Shown piece after piece: positions 52,718 to 63,669 of a stretch of 64,000 nt of DNA. Source of the DNA: Gigantopelta aegis (taxonomy: Eukaryota > Mollusca > Gastropoda > Neomphalida > Peltospiridae); NCBI RefSeq assembly GCF_016097555.1, contig NC_054700.1, positions 53,875,701 through 53,939,700 of the forward strand, read 5' to 3'. Position 1 is the first letter of the stretch; each line of letters opens with the position of its first letter. Made by a program: the position numbers and the translations under genes. Below the pieces are notes generated by a model that worked only from the letters and a program-made list of their open reading frames with translations, had not been told where the DNA came from and ran no database searches.

Positions 52718-53075
52718 AGTACTAACACTGCTGAAACGAGTCTAGTCAGTCTTTTACTAACACTGCTGAAACGAGTCTAGTCAATCTTTTACTAACACTG
52801 CTGAAACGAGTCTAGTCAATCTTTTACTAACACTGCTGAAATGAGTCTAGTCAGTCTTTTACTAACACTGCTGAAATAAGTCTAGACAGTCTTTTATTAA
52901 CACTGCTGAAATGAGTCTAGTCAGTCTTTTACTAACACTGCTGAAATGAGTCTAGTCAGTCTTTTACTAATACTGCTGAAATGAGTCTAGTCAGTCTTTT
53001 ACTAACACTGATGAAATGAGTCTAGACAGTCTTTTATTAACACTGATGAAATGAGTCAAGTCGGTCTTTTGTTTG
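52718..53075. repeat. 36-bp tandem array, about 10 copies
   Basis: Unit ACACTGCTGAAATGAGTCTA, GTCAGTCTTTTACTAA with scattered substitutions. Confidence 0.95.
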
Positions 53076-53238
53076 CTTTTTAGGGTTTGCTTTAATAACA
53101 GTTTATCTTCGATTCCATTTTCATTTTTCTTGGCCATAGCATGTTCCACTTCCAATTAACAATTTAAGGTTTCTAACTCGGGAGAGGGGGGGATCAGTAA
53201 GTTTTTAACAAAACAAAAAGGTATACAATAGTTAATTC

Positions 53239-54036
53239 ATGGTTCATACAGAAATTTCAAACCTAAATTTAAGGGCTTTTTAGAGATTTTTTAGGGTCAA
53301 TGTAAGTAAAATTTAGGGACTAAAACTTTGCTGTCCGCCATTAACCTTCAAAATAATGGGAGTGTTCAAGCGGGCTGTCAAAATCGAGAGCACTGTCCTA
53401 CACATTTTCATAAACATAAATACAAAGAATCCACATAGGCATAAATGTCTGATTCAGTTCAGATAATTTTAGAATATTCCATTTTATTTAGTTTGTACTT
53501 AGATTAAGACACTTGATTAGTATTTTAGAAACATGTTTCATTTCAGAATGACCAATCAAGCACTCCCTGAAAGTTACTAATGAATCCTTCTATGAACAAT
53601 ACCGAACATTGACAATGTTTAACGAATGAATTGTTGGCATCATCAGGGCCGTAGCTAGGATTTTTTGTTTGGGGGGCAAGTGAGTAGTTAATAGTCTAAA
53701 ACTCCTTTTCTTTAACTTTCTATAATGCTTTCCGAATTTTTTTTGACCCCCTTGCTAGCTATGGCCCTGATAATTTTGGCATTGTTTACACACCAACGTT
53801 CGAGTGAGCACAGAGATCAACAAACGAAAGTAGATATCGATGTATTTTTGGCAATTTATTTAATGTTTCCGGAAGAAGAAAAATGTCTATCAATTTCAGG
53901 GCTCATATGGCCCAATTTTGGGTCTTTTGTGAACTTGCCCGTAAAATATAGAGCTTTTTAGGGCAAGATCATCAAAATAGGGACTTTTTAGGGCAACCCT
54001 TCAAATTTAGGGCCTTTTCAAAGGTGTACGAACCTT
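53239..54036. mobile_element. MITE-like element with GGTTC(A/G)TAC ends, containing another MITE
   Basis: Left TGGTTCATACAGAAATTTCA.. CCTAAATTTAAGGGC. Right GCCCTTCAAATTTAGGGCC-like.. GTGTACGAACCTT. The interior repeats TTTTTAGGG modules. At 53644-53769 a smaller element with CAGGGCCGTAGCTAG / CTAGCTATGGCCCTG ends is nested. Confidence 0.6.
53644..53769. mobile_element. small MITE with CAGGGCC(G/A)TAGCTAG ends
   Basis: 126 bp. The terminal inverted repeats are CAGGGCCGTAGCTAG and CTAGCTATGGCCCTG, and sub-terminal GGGGGG and CCCCC mirror each other. No clear target duplication. Confidence 0.7.
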
Positions 54037-54551
54037 GTAAATTGTGCTTGGTACTAAATTTAGTTATCTACAAGTACTTTGTTAATGTCAGAATCTATAA
54101 AACATCTCTAAAATGTTATGAAAATATGACAAAGTGAATTATTATCCATTGATACTAGAAAGGAGTTACTTCCGAGCCTTTATAAAAAAAAATTGTATTT
54201 TGGAACTATATATACTGCGTAATAGTATTTGTATATAATATATAGTTTTCTCACACACCCGTTGGTAATAACACCATGCATTATTTTTGATAACACAATA
54301 GTTTACACACGTACGCGTGTTAACAATTTCAAGACATATGACTGGCTGCTCCTAGGTGATGACCAGGTCACCAATGCCATATGTCCAATAAAAAAACAGC
54401 ATGGTGGAAATTGATTACACTGTGACGTATAGTTAACTTGATGTGTAAGTCAGCTACAAGTGCAACGGCTGTAAATAACTTTTAGTATAAAAAGGTGTTA
54501 AAATTTGCTTAAAACCTGGTTTTTGAGGATATATATATATATAAGAAGTAG

Positions 54552-54692
54552 AATAATACATTCGTAACCGTTAAATACCATTTATCTCACAACTTGTTTA
54601 AAAACATATCAAACTCGCTTTCACTCGTTAGATACGTTTTAAAACAACTCGTTGTGAGATAAATGGTATTTAACGGTCGCTCATGTATTATT
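54552..54692. repeat. foldback (hairpin) element 3
   Basis: Left arm AATAATACATTCGTAACCGT, TAAATACCATTTATCTCACA, AC, mirrored by GTTGTGAGATAAATGGTATT, TAACGGTCGCTCATGTATTA, TT. The inner part ACTCGCTTTCACTCGT forms the tip. Arms are about 65 nt. Confidence 0.9.
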
Positions 54693-54845
54693 GTCTATTT
54701 ATCAGTCACAATGGTCACTGCTAGATGGTGTCAACTGATTTCCAGTAGGATTTGTTTGACAATAAAAGCAAATTGATGAAAGTTGTATAGAAAACAGTAA
54801 AGTTCATGCTTTGAGTTAAATTGATTAACCATCTCATTATTAACA

Positions 54846-54918
54846 AGGAAGGAAAGGAAGGAAATATTTTATTTAACCACGCACTCAACACATTTTATTT
54901 ACGGTTATATGGCGTCGG
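54846..54918 (-). mobile_element. SINE, family A tail fragment
   Basis: GGAAGGAAATATTTTATTTA.. ACTCAACACATTTTATTTAC.. GGCGTCGG; only the tail. It abuts the element at 54927. Confidence 0.85.
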
Positions 54919-54926
54919 ACATTATT

Positions 54927-55369
54927 CAGAGCTGTCAACCTGTGGCAATTCTTAGGCGTGAGAAAATTAGAAGTCAGGGTCCAAGGACTGCAGGCTCTTG
55001 GTCGGCTCCAGCGCGAAGTTTTGTTGTTGTTGTTTGTTTAAGTCCAAAATGGAAATTGAGCGAGTGCAGGTTTTACTAATTAATACGGTTAATGTTAAAC
55101 CATACAAGTCGGTCATTGGTAGCACCCACGAGTGACTGTTGGTATTGAACCAAGGATAGATTCAAGGTGCTGTATTATTATTAATAGGTAACGAATTCAG
55201 AGAACTGCATAATCAGCATATAATTCCATTCAGCTCTAAAATATAAACCACGATTATAAAATATTTTTATTTTTAGAAAAAGCATGAGATTATAGTAACA
55301 TTGCATGAAAATGTGATGTTTGTTACAAATGCGTGAGACTCACGCCAAATGCTGTGAGTTGACAGGTAT
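54927..55369. mobile_element. hAT-like non-autonomous element, 8-bp target duplication
   Basis: Exact ACATTATT at 54919-54926 and 55370-55377. The ends are imperfect inverted repeats: CTGTCAACCTGTGGCAATTC..GGCGTGAG at left and CTCACGCCAAATGCTGTGAG..TTGACAG at right. 443 bp, no transposase. Confidence 0.75.
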
Positions 55370-55377
55370 ACATTATT

Positions 55378-58377
55378 AAAAGTGCAATTTCATATCACAA
55401 CTGAAGATTTCACTCAATAAGAAATAATTTATATTTTAGATAATACGTGAAATACCCCTCTATGTATCATGAAACATGCATTAAAAAATCTGAAAATATT
55501 ACATCAATAATATCTAGTAACAGCAAAAGACGGTGATGATCACAATCTCAGAAAACCAACAATAAAACTGATAAAATGGACACATACATGTAAACATGTA
55601 ATTTGATTTTTAGTATGTGGCCAACTGAAACCCGTGTCATTTGTCCTGGATCACAGTTTTATATTTAAAACTGATACCAAAATTTGGATAACGTATACAG
55701 TTATATATAATGGATAAATAGTTTTGAGACATATAAAGTATTTTGGGGATTATTAATTGCTGTTTGTATTTAGAACTAAAATATTAGAAGCCTACATTTG
55801 TCATACAATATATACATGTGTATATTTATTGTCTCAAAAAAACTGAAGGTAGTTGATTCTTTTTTCAAATAGAGGTAAAACAAACTACTTAATATACTGC
55901 CGTAGATAATTTCAATCAACACACAATTTCACTTTTGTTAACCTATGTAAAGTAAAATTTAGTATAATCAGATAAAAAACTTATACATTAATTCTTATTT
56001 AGTTCAAGATTAAAATCAGAACTCAAATTTGAATAGCTTAACTTTGCAATTTCTATGCATACAGCTTGCAGGGGGAGTGCACTTGTTTGAGGACAGGTAA
56101 CGTGGGAAAGAAATACTTGCACATTTTACTCTAGATTATATATGACTGGATAATATTGATATGTTTCATTCATCCATAAACCCTAAGCTTATTTGACATC
56201 TAAAACCCAATATTTTCATATAAAATTTAGATTTCTGTAAATAATATTTAATATAGTAACAAAAAAACATACGTAATTGAAGGTTTTTAGCAATACTGTA
56301 AATAAATGTCATGAAAAAATGTACAACAAAGTGATATGTTAGGACTTTTTATTGCACTGGACAACCTAAACAACAAAAACAAATAAGACCCCCCCACCCC
56401 CCCAAAAAAAAAGAAAAAAAGAAAGAAAAGAAGTTAACTTTGAAGGTGGAGGATTACTGTATAACTTACACCCGTAAATTGATCAACGACAACAAAAACC
56501 CCCAAATAAAAACAATAACATGTTGCACAATGAAAAGGTTTTGTACTTCCAACTAATGAAACATATAGTCTGCCTCCTTTCTAAGATCAACTAATTATTT
56601 TGATGTATACTTTATAGCCACTTTATCTTTCAAAACAAGAACCCTGATATTTATTATAAATATAATATATTAAATAGTACTTTGAGTTTTGTGGAAATTC
56701 AAAATTCAGTTTTAGCTTTTGGTTATTAGTAGCATTATACATTTGGGAGTAGTCTTCTGCTGGTTATGGAGGTCTACTGCAGTGTACAGTATCCCAACTA
56801 CAAATTCTAAATTACTCTTGTGTTGCTTTTGCATTTTTCTAATGTCATAAAATAATTACCATATAATACATACCAGATATCAGATGTGTTGTTATTTACA
56901 CTTTTTTTTCTAAATCATTCAATGCATAGCTTTCTTTACAAGGTTATAAATACATTAGTCATTGAAAAATGCTTAGCAGTTACTTTTCTTTACATTTCTG
57001 GTATTCACAGATGCCAAACAAATCCATTATGCACTTCATACAAATATATTTTGGCATCCAGTTGTTATTAACATTTGAATTGCATACTGTTTCATTATGA
57101 ATTTATAAAAAATAAATTAAAAAATAAAATAAAAATAAAAATAAAAGGTGGGAAACCATATACCATACTACTTGTGGTAAAAGCCATATATGCAAAAAAA
57201 GAAACCAGTCATTCTTAAAATATGACGAATATCTGCTCATTGTATGAAAAATAAATTATGGCTTTTTATACTCAAACTTCAATTTTTTTTAATTTAAAAC
57301 ATTACTTAAAGGAAGAAACTGACGATTTATGTCAATTTAAGTTAAAACTTAAAACTAAAAATAGTTTGCACACATAAAGAATACATATTTTTTCACAGAG
57401 AATTAAATTCCTTTTAATTAATACATTCAGCTAGGTTTTGTTTCCGATGATTGATATAATTACTCATCAATCCAATATACACATGAAAATGTTACACAAT
57501 ATACCATCAAAGAGAATTAATTACAACAAATGGAATTACATGTATTTGCAACTCAAATCTGCCCACTGTCTTACCTGAATTATGCAAATTTTCATCTGTA
57601 TAATTACATCATTTATGTACATGTTACAGTCCATTTGTGACAAAAGGGAACTGATGAATTGGCATGTAAATCCATACTTTATTAATAAAGTTAAAATTCA
57701 TACAAAAAACATATTAAGTTTTACACCCATACCAACTCAAATAAAAAACTTTCATAAAATATTTCAGGGTAAATAAAAGTTTCTTAACAAATTACCATCA
57801 AATTATATAGAATTACATCTCAATTTTAACACAGGTGAAGATGAAATGCTAAAACAGCCAATGTATGCAGCTTCAATTACATTTTCACTGAAGTAATCGA
57901 TAGTGCATTAAGCAGAGACTATAATAATAGACCTATGTATGTGTTCTTTACACCGACAGATCCATCAGTTGCCTTCATACCTGTATAAAAAAATACTAAA
58001 AAACATTTAACTTAAATGTCAGAGGTTGTGCCCACGACAGGCATGCTTGAATAGTTGTCTGATGGAAGCATGCCAAAAATTACCCACACAAACACGTATG
58101 CAATGTGATGGTAATTTGTAAAGAAACATTTATATTTACACTGAATGTTTTTTTCAAAAAATTTTTATTTCAGTTAGTATGGGTTTAAATATGAATGTCA
58201 ACTTTATTCATTATAGTTACATGCCAATTCACTGGTTCTCTTTTGACGAAAACATAATTTAGTCCACATTCTCCACATATTCTCCAACAATAAACCTGCC
58301 AAACACTTTCAGGCCCAACTTAGGTCAGATTTTTATTGTTCTATGTTTTACAGGCCTGGCGACAAAATCTCGATTTA
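55378..58377. other. AT-rich non-genic stretch
   Basis: No gene, SINE or array recognised over 3 kb. This is the quietest part of the window. A/C-rich tract at 56388-56430. Confidence 0.45.
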
Positions 58378-58605
58378 TAATAGTCATCAAATAAAAACAT
58401 TTCAATAGCAATTTTACACTGAAAGCTGTCCAGCCTTCAGAAAACAAAAAATGTTAGGCCCTAGTTTATTTTGATGTAAGGACATCCAAAATGACGTCAT
58501 TCGAGTTTGACATCATTTCCATTCAAAAATACAATGCGCCACATATTCTTATGTCATTTGAATATCGTGTAATGGCTGACTGCGTGTACAGTTTACAAAA
58601 ACATG
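58378..58605. repeat. dispersed repeat, copy 2 (partner at 4622-4835)
   Basis: Shares TCATCAAATAAAAACATTTC, TTTACACTGAAAGCTGTCCA, TTTGACATCATT and ATTCTTATGTCATTTGAATA with the left-hand copy. Confidence 0.75.
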
Positions 58606-58637
58606 TTATATTAAGCTTGAGATTATATGATAAAGAG

Positions 58638-58782
58638 ATTATTACCCTCGTGTATTTCGGTATCGTCAATATCATATATTAGGAATAAAAATAATGTATT
58701 ATGCTTGCCAGAGGCTCGCATAATACAATTTTTATTCCTAATATATGATATTGACGATACCGAAAAACACTGGTAATAACCT
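58638..58782. repeat. foldback (hairpin) element 4
   Basis: Left arm ATTACCCTCGTGTATTTCGG, TATCGTCAATATCATATATT, AGGAATAAAAATAATGTATT, ATGC; tip TTGCCAGAGGCTC; right arm GCATAATACAATTTTTATTC and so on to GTAAT. Arms are about 65 nt and nearly perfect. Confidence 0.92.
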
Positions 58783-59011
58783 ATATATAATACATAAGGA
58801 TCATACATTATTTTGACTCTTATATTATGTGATATTGCAATTTTATTTTTATTCTAATTCCCAACATTGTTTTGTGTAAGAATTAGACCATAAAACATAA
58901 AACAAAAAATGTCTGACCGTATAATAATCATAAAAATGGGCAAGAATTCTAATACACAAAATATTCACATTTCAGCTTGTATATTCACATCGGTCATTTT
59001 ACACTCACCAG

Positions 59012-59148
59012 GTAGGCCCCCTATTATGTATCTGAACATGTTCAACATTGACACAGGTACAACAAGAAGACATGCCCGAATGAATAACCAGGACAATGCA
59101 AATGAGCCTGGATTTAAAAGCATGTCAGCTTTCTTCCAACAGATGTAA
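59012..59148 (+). other. possible terminal exon, unrecognised
   Basis: The plus strand reads RPPIMYLNMFNIDTG.. TTRRHARMNNQDNANEPGFK-SMSAFFQQM then TAA, after possible acceptors CACTCACCAG (59011) or CACATTTCAG (58978). Composition is protein-like and richer in GC than its surroundings. The opposite strand is also open, as a hydrophobic stretch ending at a good donor (CCTG|GTGAGT). I cannot name a family or find partner exons, so this is a weak call. Confidence 0.25.
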
Positions 59149-59464
59149 ACACTAGTCATACATGTAAACATGTCAAATAAAAATAGTTTAAGGACACTTA
59201 AATTTAACACTTTCTGGCAAGGTCACGTCGCCTAACAAAATATTACTAAAGAATATATAGAGAACAGCTAATCATTGTTTTATCCTGCAGAGGTTAGAAT
59301 GGCACATGCTTCGAGTCTCTTCAGAGTTGCATTCGCTATTCAGCCTGAGCAGGATAAAGATGATCTCTTAAGACAGTATTATTTTATTTATCCTGCAATG
59401 CTACATAATATTACGAAAAATTAATAAAATTAACCATTTAATATTAAAACTTCATTGGGTTTTG

Positions 59465-59714
59465 AAAAGTTTGTTTTGTTTAATGACACCACTAGAGCAC
59501 ATTGATTTAGTAATAATCGGCTATTGGATGTCAAACATTTGGTTATTTAGACATAGTCTTAGAGAGGAAACCTGCTACATTTTTCATTAGTAGCAAGGGA
59601 TCATTTATATGCACCATCCCACACAGGACAGCACATACCATGGCCTTTGATTTACCAGTTGTGGTACACTGGCTGGAACGAAAAATAGCCCAATGGGCCC
59701 ATCGTGCATCCCTT
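59465..59714 (-). mobile_element. SINE, family B
   Basis: AAAGTTTGTTTTGTTTAATG tail, the body with CACACAGGACAGCACATACC and AGTTGTGGTACACTGGCTGG, ending GGGCCCATCGTGCATCCCTT. The head is mostly deleted. Confidence 0.87.
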
Positions 59715-59778
59715 GATTGTGTATTGTATGCTCTGTTGCATACTACATGTATATATCTATACATCAAAACAAAATAGT

Positions 59779-59903
59779 TTTTAAATAACAATTTATTTTT
59801 TATTTAAACAATATAAATGTTTTCAAAATAGTCTATAATTTTTTTTTTAAATAACAATTTATTTTTTATTTAAACAATATAAATGTTTTCAAAATAGTCT
59901 ATA
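59779..59903. repeat. 62-bp direct duplication
   Basis: TTTTTAAATAACAATTTATT, TTTTATTTAAACAATATAAA, TGTTTTCAAAATAGTCTATA occurs twice in a row with almost no differences. Confidence 0.93.
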
Positions 59904-60120
59904 AAAAATCAAAACCCATCAAATGGAAAAAGAAAAGTTATTTTGAATAATACAACATTCCTTTGCTGATAATAATTAGAGTAAAAATATTTCTGTCACA
60001 AAAAGCTATATTTTTGCCAAAAACAGAAATTGATCTACTTGTTAACAAATAGATATTGCAGGATAAATATTAATTATTCTAATAGTCATAAATCACAAGA
60101 AAAACAACTGATTACTTTTT

Positions 60121-60329
60121 AATCAACTCTAGCCTTTTAACTGTGTGAGTGTCAGCAAGTGAGTGTACATGTATATATGATGTAATCTGAACAACTCTGC
60201 CAATTGACCTATGACCTTGCCTTTAATCAACTCTAGCCCTTTAAATGTGTGAGTGTCAGCAAGTGAGTGTACATGTATATATGATGTAATCTGTACAACT
60301 CTGCCAACTGACCTATGACCTTGCCTTCA
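60121..60329. repeat. 104-bp direct duplication
   Basis: AATCAACTCTAGCC.TTTAA, TGTGTGAGTGTCAGCAAGTG.. to ..GACCTATGACCTTGCCTT, two copies with few differences. Confidence 0.93.
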
Positions 60330-61103
60330 AGTAAAACAAAATAAAAATCAAGTCATATTTAGGAAAATATGAGAATCGTATGAGAATTCAAGTATATATA
60401 TATTCATGTTAATTGTTTAACAATTATAACTCTGAAATTATGTTTAACAGTGTTAGGGTCAAACAATATATGGACTGTACATACGAGCTTGTATTCAGGT
60501 GGACAACAAACAAACATAAAAAACCCAGACTGTACATGTTTGTAATCACAGTAATTGCAGTTATTTGTACAAAAAAATAAAATAATAATCCACTCAATGA
60601 ATATTTTTTAATATGTATTATAATACAGATCATTTGAATATTTAAAAAAGAAAAAAAATTGGACCTTTGTTTATATACACAAAGTAAATTTTACATTTAA
60701 TATAAATTATTTACACCAACAAAACAGTTAAGGCATTATAATGTCTATTAACAGAAAAACATTTTGAATCTCTTTTATTATATGAAAAGAGATTACAAAA
60801 TGCTACATGTGCATGTAAGAAACATTGCAATGAATATATTCATGTAAGCGCATCTTAATAATCGAATATTTGTTGAATTTCAAAGAAAATATTTTCTTTT
60901 CACATCGTGTAAATGATTTAATGAATGAAAAAGTTTCACTGTACAATCTGCAATGATACAAAATATGACGACTGTTGAGCAATTCCTGCACTCAAACTCA
61001 ATGGCTAATAATGAAAAACTGATCCAATGATTTTCCATTTAAAAAAAAAAAAAAACTATTTTCTTTTTTCCATTTTAAAAATCTATTTTCCATTTTTAGT
61101 TTT
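60330..61103. other. AT-rich, nothing recognised
   Basis: No gene seen. Could be 3'UTR or flank of the minus-strand ATPase gene, but no evidence decides it. Confidence 0.4.
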
Positions 61104-61392
61104 CTGGGGCCTAATTCGCTAAATTCTCACAACTTTGCGATCTTGCAGTGCAATGCTAAAAGACTTGCAAAGAAGATGCTTTGTTGTCTAGCAGAGGCTA
61201 AGAGAGCTTTATGAATTAGGCCCATCTCACAGTGCAATGCTAAAAGACTTGCAAAGAGGATGCTTTGTTGTCTAGCAGAGGCTAAGAGACCTTTATGAAT
61301 TAGGCCCATCTTGCAGTGCAATGCTAAAAGACTTGCAAAGAAGATGCTTTGTTGTCTAGCAGAGACTAAGAGAGCTTTGTGAATTAGGTCCC
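61104..61392. mobile_element. MITE with CTGGG(G/A)CCTAATTC ends and three internal 83-bp units
   Basis: Left TTCTGGGGCCTAATTCGCTA; right TTTGTGAATTAGGTCCCAG. Between them an 83-bp module (CAGTGCAATGCTAAAAGACT, TGCAAAG.., GAGAGCTTTATGAATTAGGC) is repeated three times. The AGCTTT.TGAATTAGG end motif recurs in each module, so the array is a multiplication of one end of the element. Confidence 0.75.
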
Positions 61393-62791
61393 AGTGGTCT
61401 CAAAACTTTCAAAATTGATTTATGTACACAATCAAGGTCACAATAAAATTGATGACATCAGTTCTGTTAATATATTCCTTTTTGTGCTCTGTAAAATTTC
61501 TGTTCTGTTTCTATCAAGAAACATATCTCAAAGAACAAATCATAAAGTACAGTAACACCTGTAAAGGCATCACATGTTTGTCAATAGTTTCGTATATCAA
61601 GTGCTTTTCATCAGTTTTACGAATCCTGTCAATATTAAAACAGAAAGAGATATTATAGAATGCTCTCAAATTCATAACTCAATTTGTGGATTCTGCGAAA
61701 TCGGTCTGTTTTTCACAACCGAGAAAAATCATTGGATCTAAACAGTCAGTTACAGGGGAGATAACTAATACTTCACTGATCAACAACAAAGAGAGATAAC
61801 TCTGTTAACTTTGAAACTTTAAGCTAATCATTCTTGAGTGATTTTATTTAATAAAATACCAGTCTTGCTACCAAAACACAGCAGAACTATGGTACTCAAT
61901 TTTCACTTTATACCAAATAGAATAGAACTGATTTGATTAACTAAACAGTATTCAATGGATTGTACTGACCACCATCTCACCAGTGCTACACAGTCATTTA
62001 CAACATATATTACAAAATGGCCCTTTGGGGAAAAGATAATTATACAAGTCATTTAGTACAATACTGCATGATTTCAGACAATAAGGTTAGTTAGTACAAG
62101 TCAATTATTACAATAATGCATGATTTCAGACAATAAGGTAAGTTAATACAAGTCAGTTAGTACAATAATGCATGATTTCATACAATAAGGTAAGTTAATA
62201 CAAGTCAGTTAGTACAATAATGCATGATTTCAGACAATAAGGTAAGTTAATACAAGTCAGTACAATATTGCATGATGATGGACATTAAGGTGGTCTTCTC
62301 TGGTGGCTTAACACGTGACAAACTGATCAACTGACTGGTCCGTGCACAAACCAGCAACAAAGTCAGCTAGGCAAGAGAAAGAGCTGACTTTATTGTTGAG
62401 TCTTATACTGTATTAACATCCAAACTAGCTGACTTTATTGTTGAGTCATATACTGTATTAACATCCAAACTAGCTGACTTTATTGTCGAGTCTTGTACTG
62501 TATTAACATCCAAACTAGCTGACTTTATTGTTGAGTCTTGTACTGTATTAACATCCAAACTAGCTGACTTTATTGTCAGTTTTGTACTGTATTTATATCC
62601 AAACTAGCTGACTTTATTGTTAGTCTTCTGCTGTATTAACATCCAAACTAGCTGACTTTATTGTCAGTCTTGTACTGTATTTATATCCAAACTAGCCAAC
62701 ATTATTGTAGAGTTGTGAACCGATTTTTAAAAACATCCAAAGTCCTAACCCTACACATAGTTTGAGAATCAGCAAATACACAAACATATTC
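61393..62791 (-). other. 3' flank (probable 3'UTR) of the ATP8B-like gene with two short arrays
   Basis: Contains a 52-bp array at 62043-62275 (ACAATAATGCATGATTTCAG.. GGTAAGTTAATACAAGTCAG, about 4.5 copies). It also contains a 45-bp array at 62381-62700 (GCTGACTTTATTGTTGAGTC, TTGTACTGTATTAACATCCA, AACTA, about 7 copies), starting 90 bp past the stop codon. No coding seen. Confidence 0.6.
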
Positions 62792-63343
62792 TCACAATTT
62801 CTCCACAAATAAGACTCTGTCATTTTTCAGGCTCGTTGTGGCCGTATTCTCATCGTCACTGTACCGAATAATTTTTGTGAGTTTCACCGGTTCTTTGGGT
62901 TCCTTAATCCGCTCTTCCAAACGCTGCGTCATGTTGAGGCCGCTGGTAATCAGCTTGCCGAAGCCCTCTTGGTGAGAGAATGCGTAGCCAGACCGCAGTG
63001 ACCGTGTGCTGTGTCTCACGAAGGACTGCCGGTGGATGTGTGACTCTCGCGACCGTGATTTCAGCTTCTTTATCCTCTGCCTGAGTCGGACTCTGTCGGA
63101 CAGAGACGCCGTGATGTTGGTCTTGTAGAAGCGGTATGCGACCACAGGGACGATGAGGATGGTGCAAGTCAACAACAGGCACAGCCAAAAGCTGGGCGAG
63201 GAGAAGACGGCGAATGCGACACCGATGTACGTGTAGTGGATGCCATTGGAGTAAAACGCCAGAATGAAACAGAAGTAGTAGATGATACTTCCCCAGATCA
63301 CAAAGTGATTGAAACCAGTCCAGTAGGAAGTATCGAGAGCACA
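62792..63343 (-). CDS. ATP8B: phospholipid-transporting ATPase, ATP8B type, last coding exon
   Basis: C-terminal 183 residues of a P4-ATPase (lipid flippase, works with a CDC50 subunit); full proteins are about 1,200 residues, so the rest lies beyond the right edge. The exon starts at 63343 after acceptor GCTTTGTTTCTTCAG, phase 0: CALDTSYWTGFNHFVIWGSI. Two membrane spans follow (FNHFVIWGSIIYYFCFILAF and SFWLCLLLTCTILIVPVVAY), then a basic cytosolic tail (SDRVRLRQRIKKLKSR) and SGYAFSHQEGFGKLITSG. The last matches human ATP8B2 (RRSGYAFSHQEGFGELIMSG) and the GYAFS motif of P4-ATPase tails. Stop TGA at 62792-62794. Which ATP8B paralogue it is cannot be told. Confidence 0.93.
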   Translation of the reverse strand, partial: CALDTSYWTGFNHFVIWGSIIYYFCFILAFYSNGIHYTYIGVAFAVFSSPSFWLCLLLTCTILIVPVVAYRFYKTNITASLSDRVRLRQRIKKLKSRSRESHIHRQSFVRHSTRSLRSGYAFSHQEGFGKLITSGLNMTQRLEERIKEPKEPVKLTKIIRYSDDENTATTSLKNDRVLFVEKL

Positions 63344-63625
63344 CTGAAGAAACAAAGCAGATGATGATGATACAATAATATTATATATACTTTTAACTCA
63401 TGGCCAACAGTGAAGTATTTTCAGTATAATACCCATACCTCTTTCAATCTGTGCCAACCAATATGATACCAAATGAACTTTAATGACTGATCTAAAACAT
63501 AAATACATGGTGTTCATAAAGGTCCTACCAATTTTACTGTACCAATTTTCAATCACTATAAAGTAGTTTTGTGTAATAAAATATTTTTGCTAGGCCTATG
63601 TAAAAAACCCAGTTTATAATAAAAA

Positions 63626-63669
<44 letters not shown>

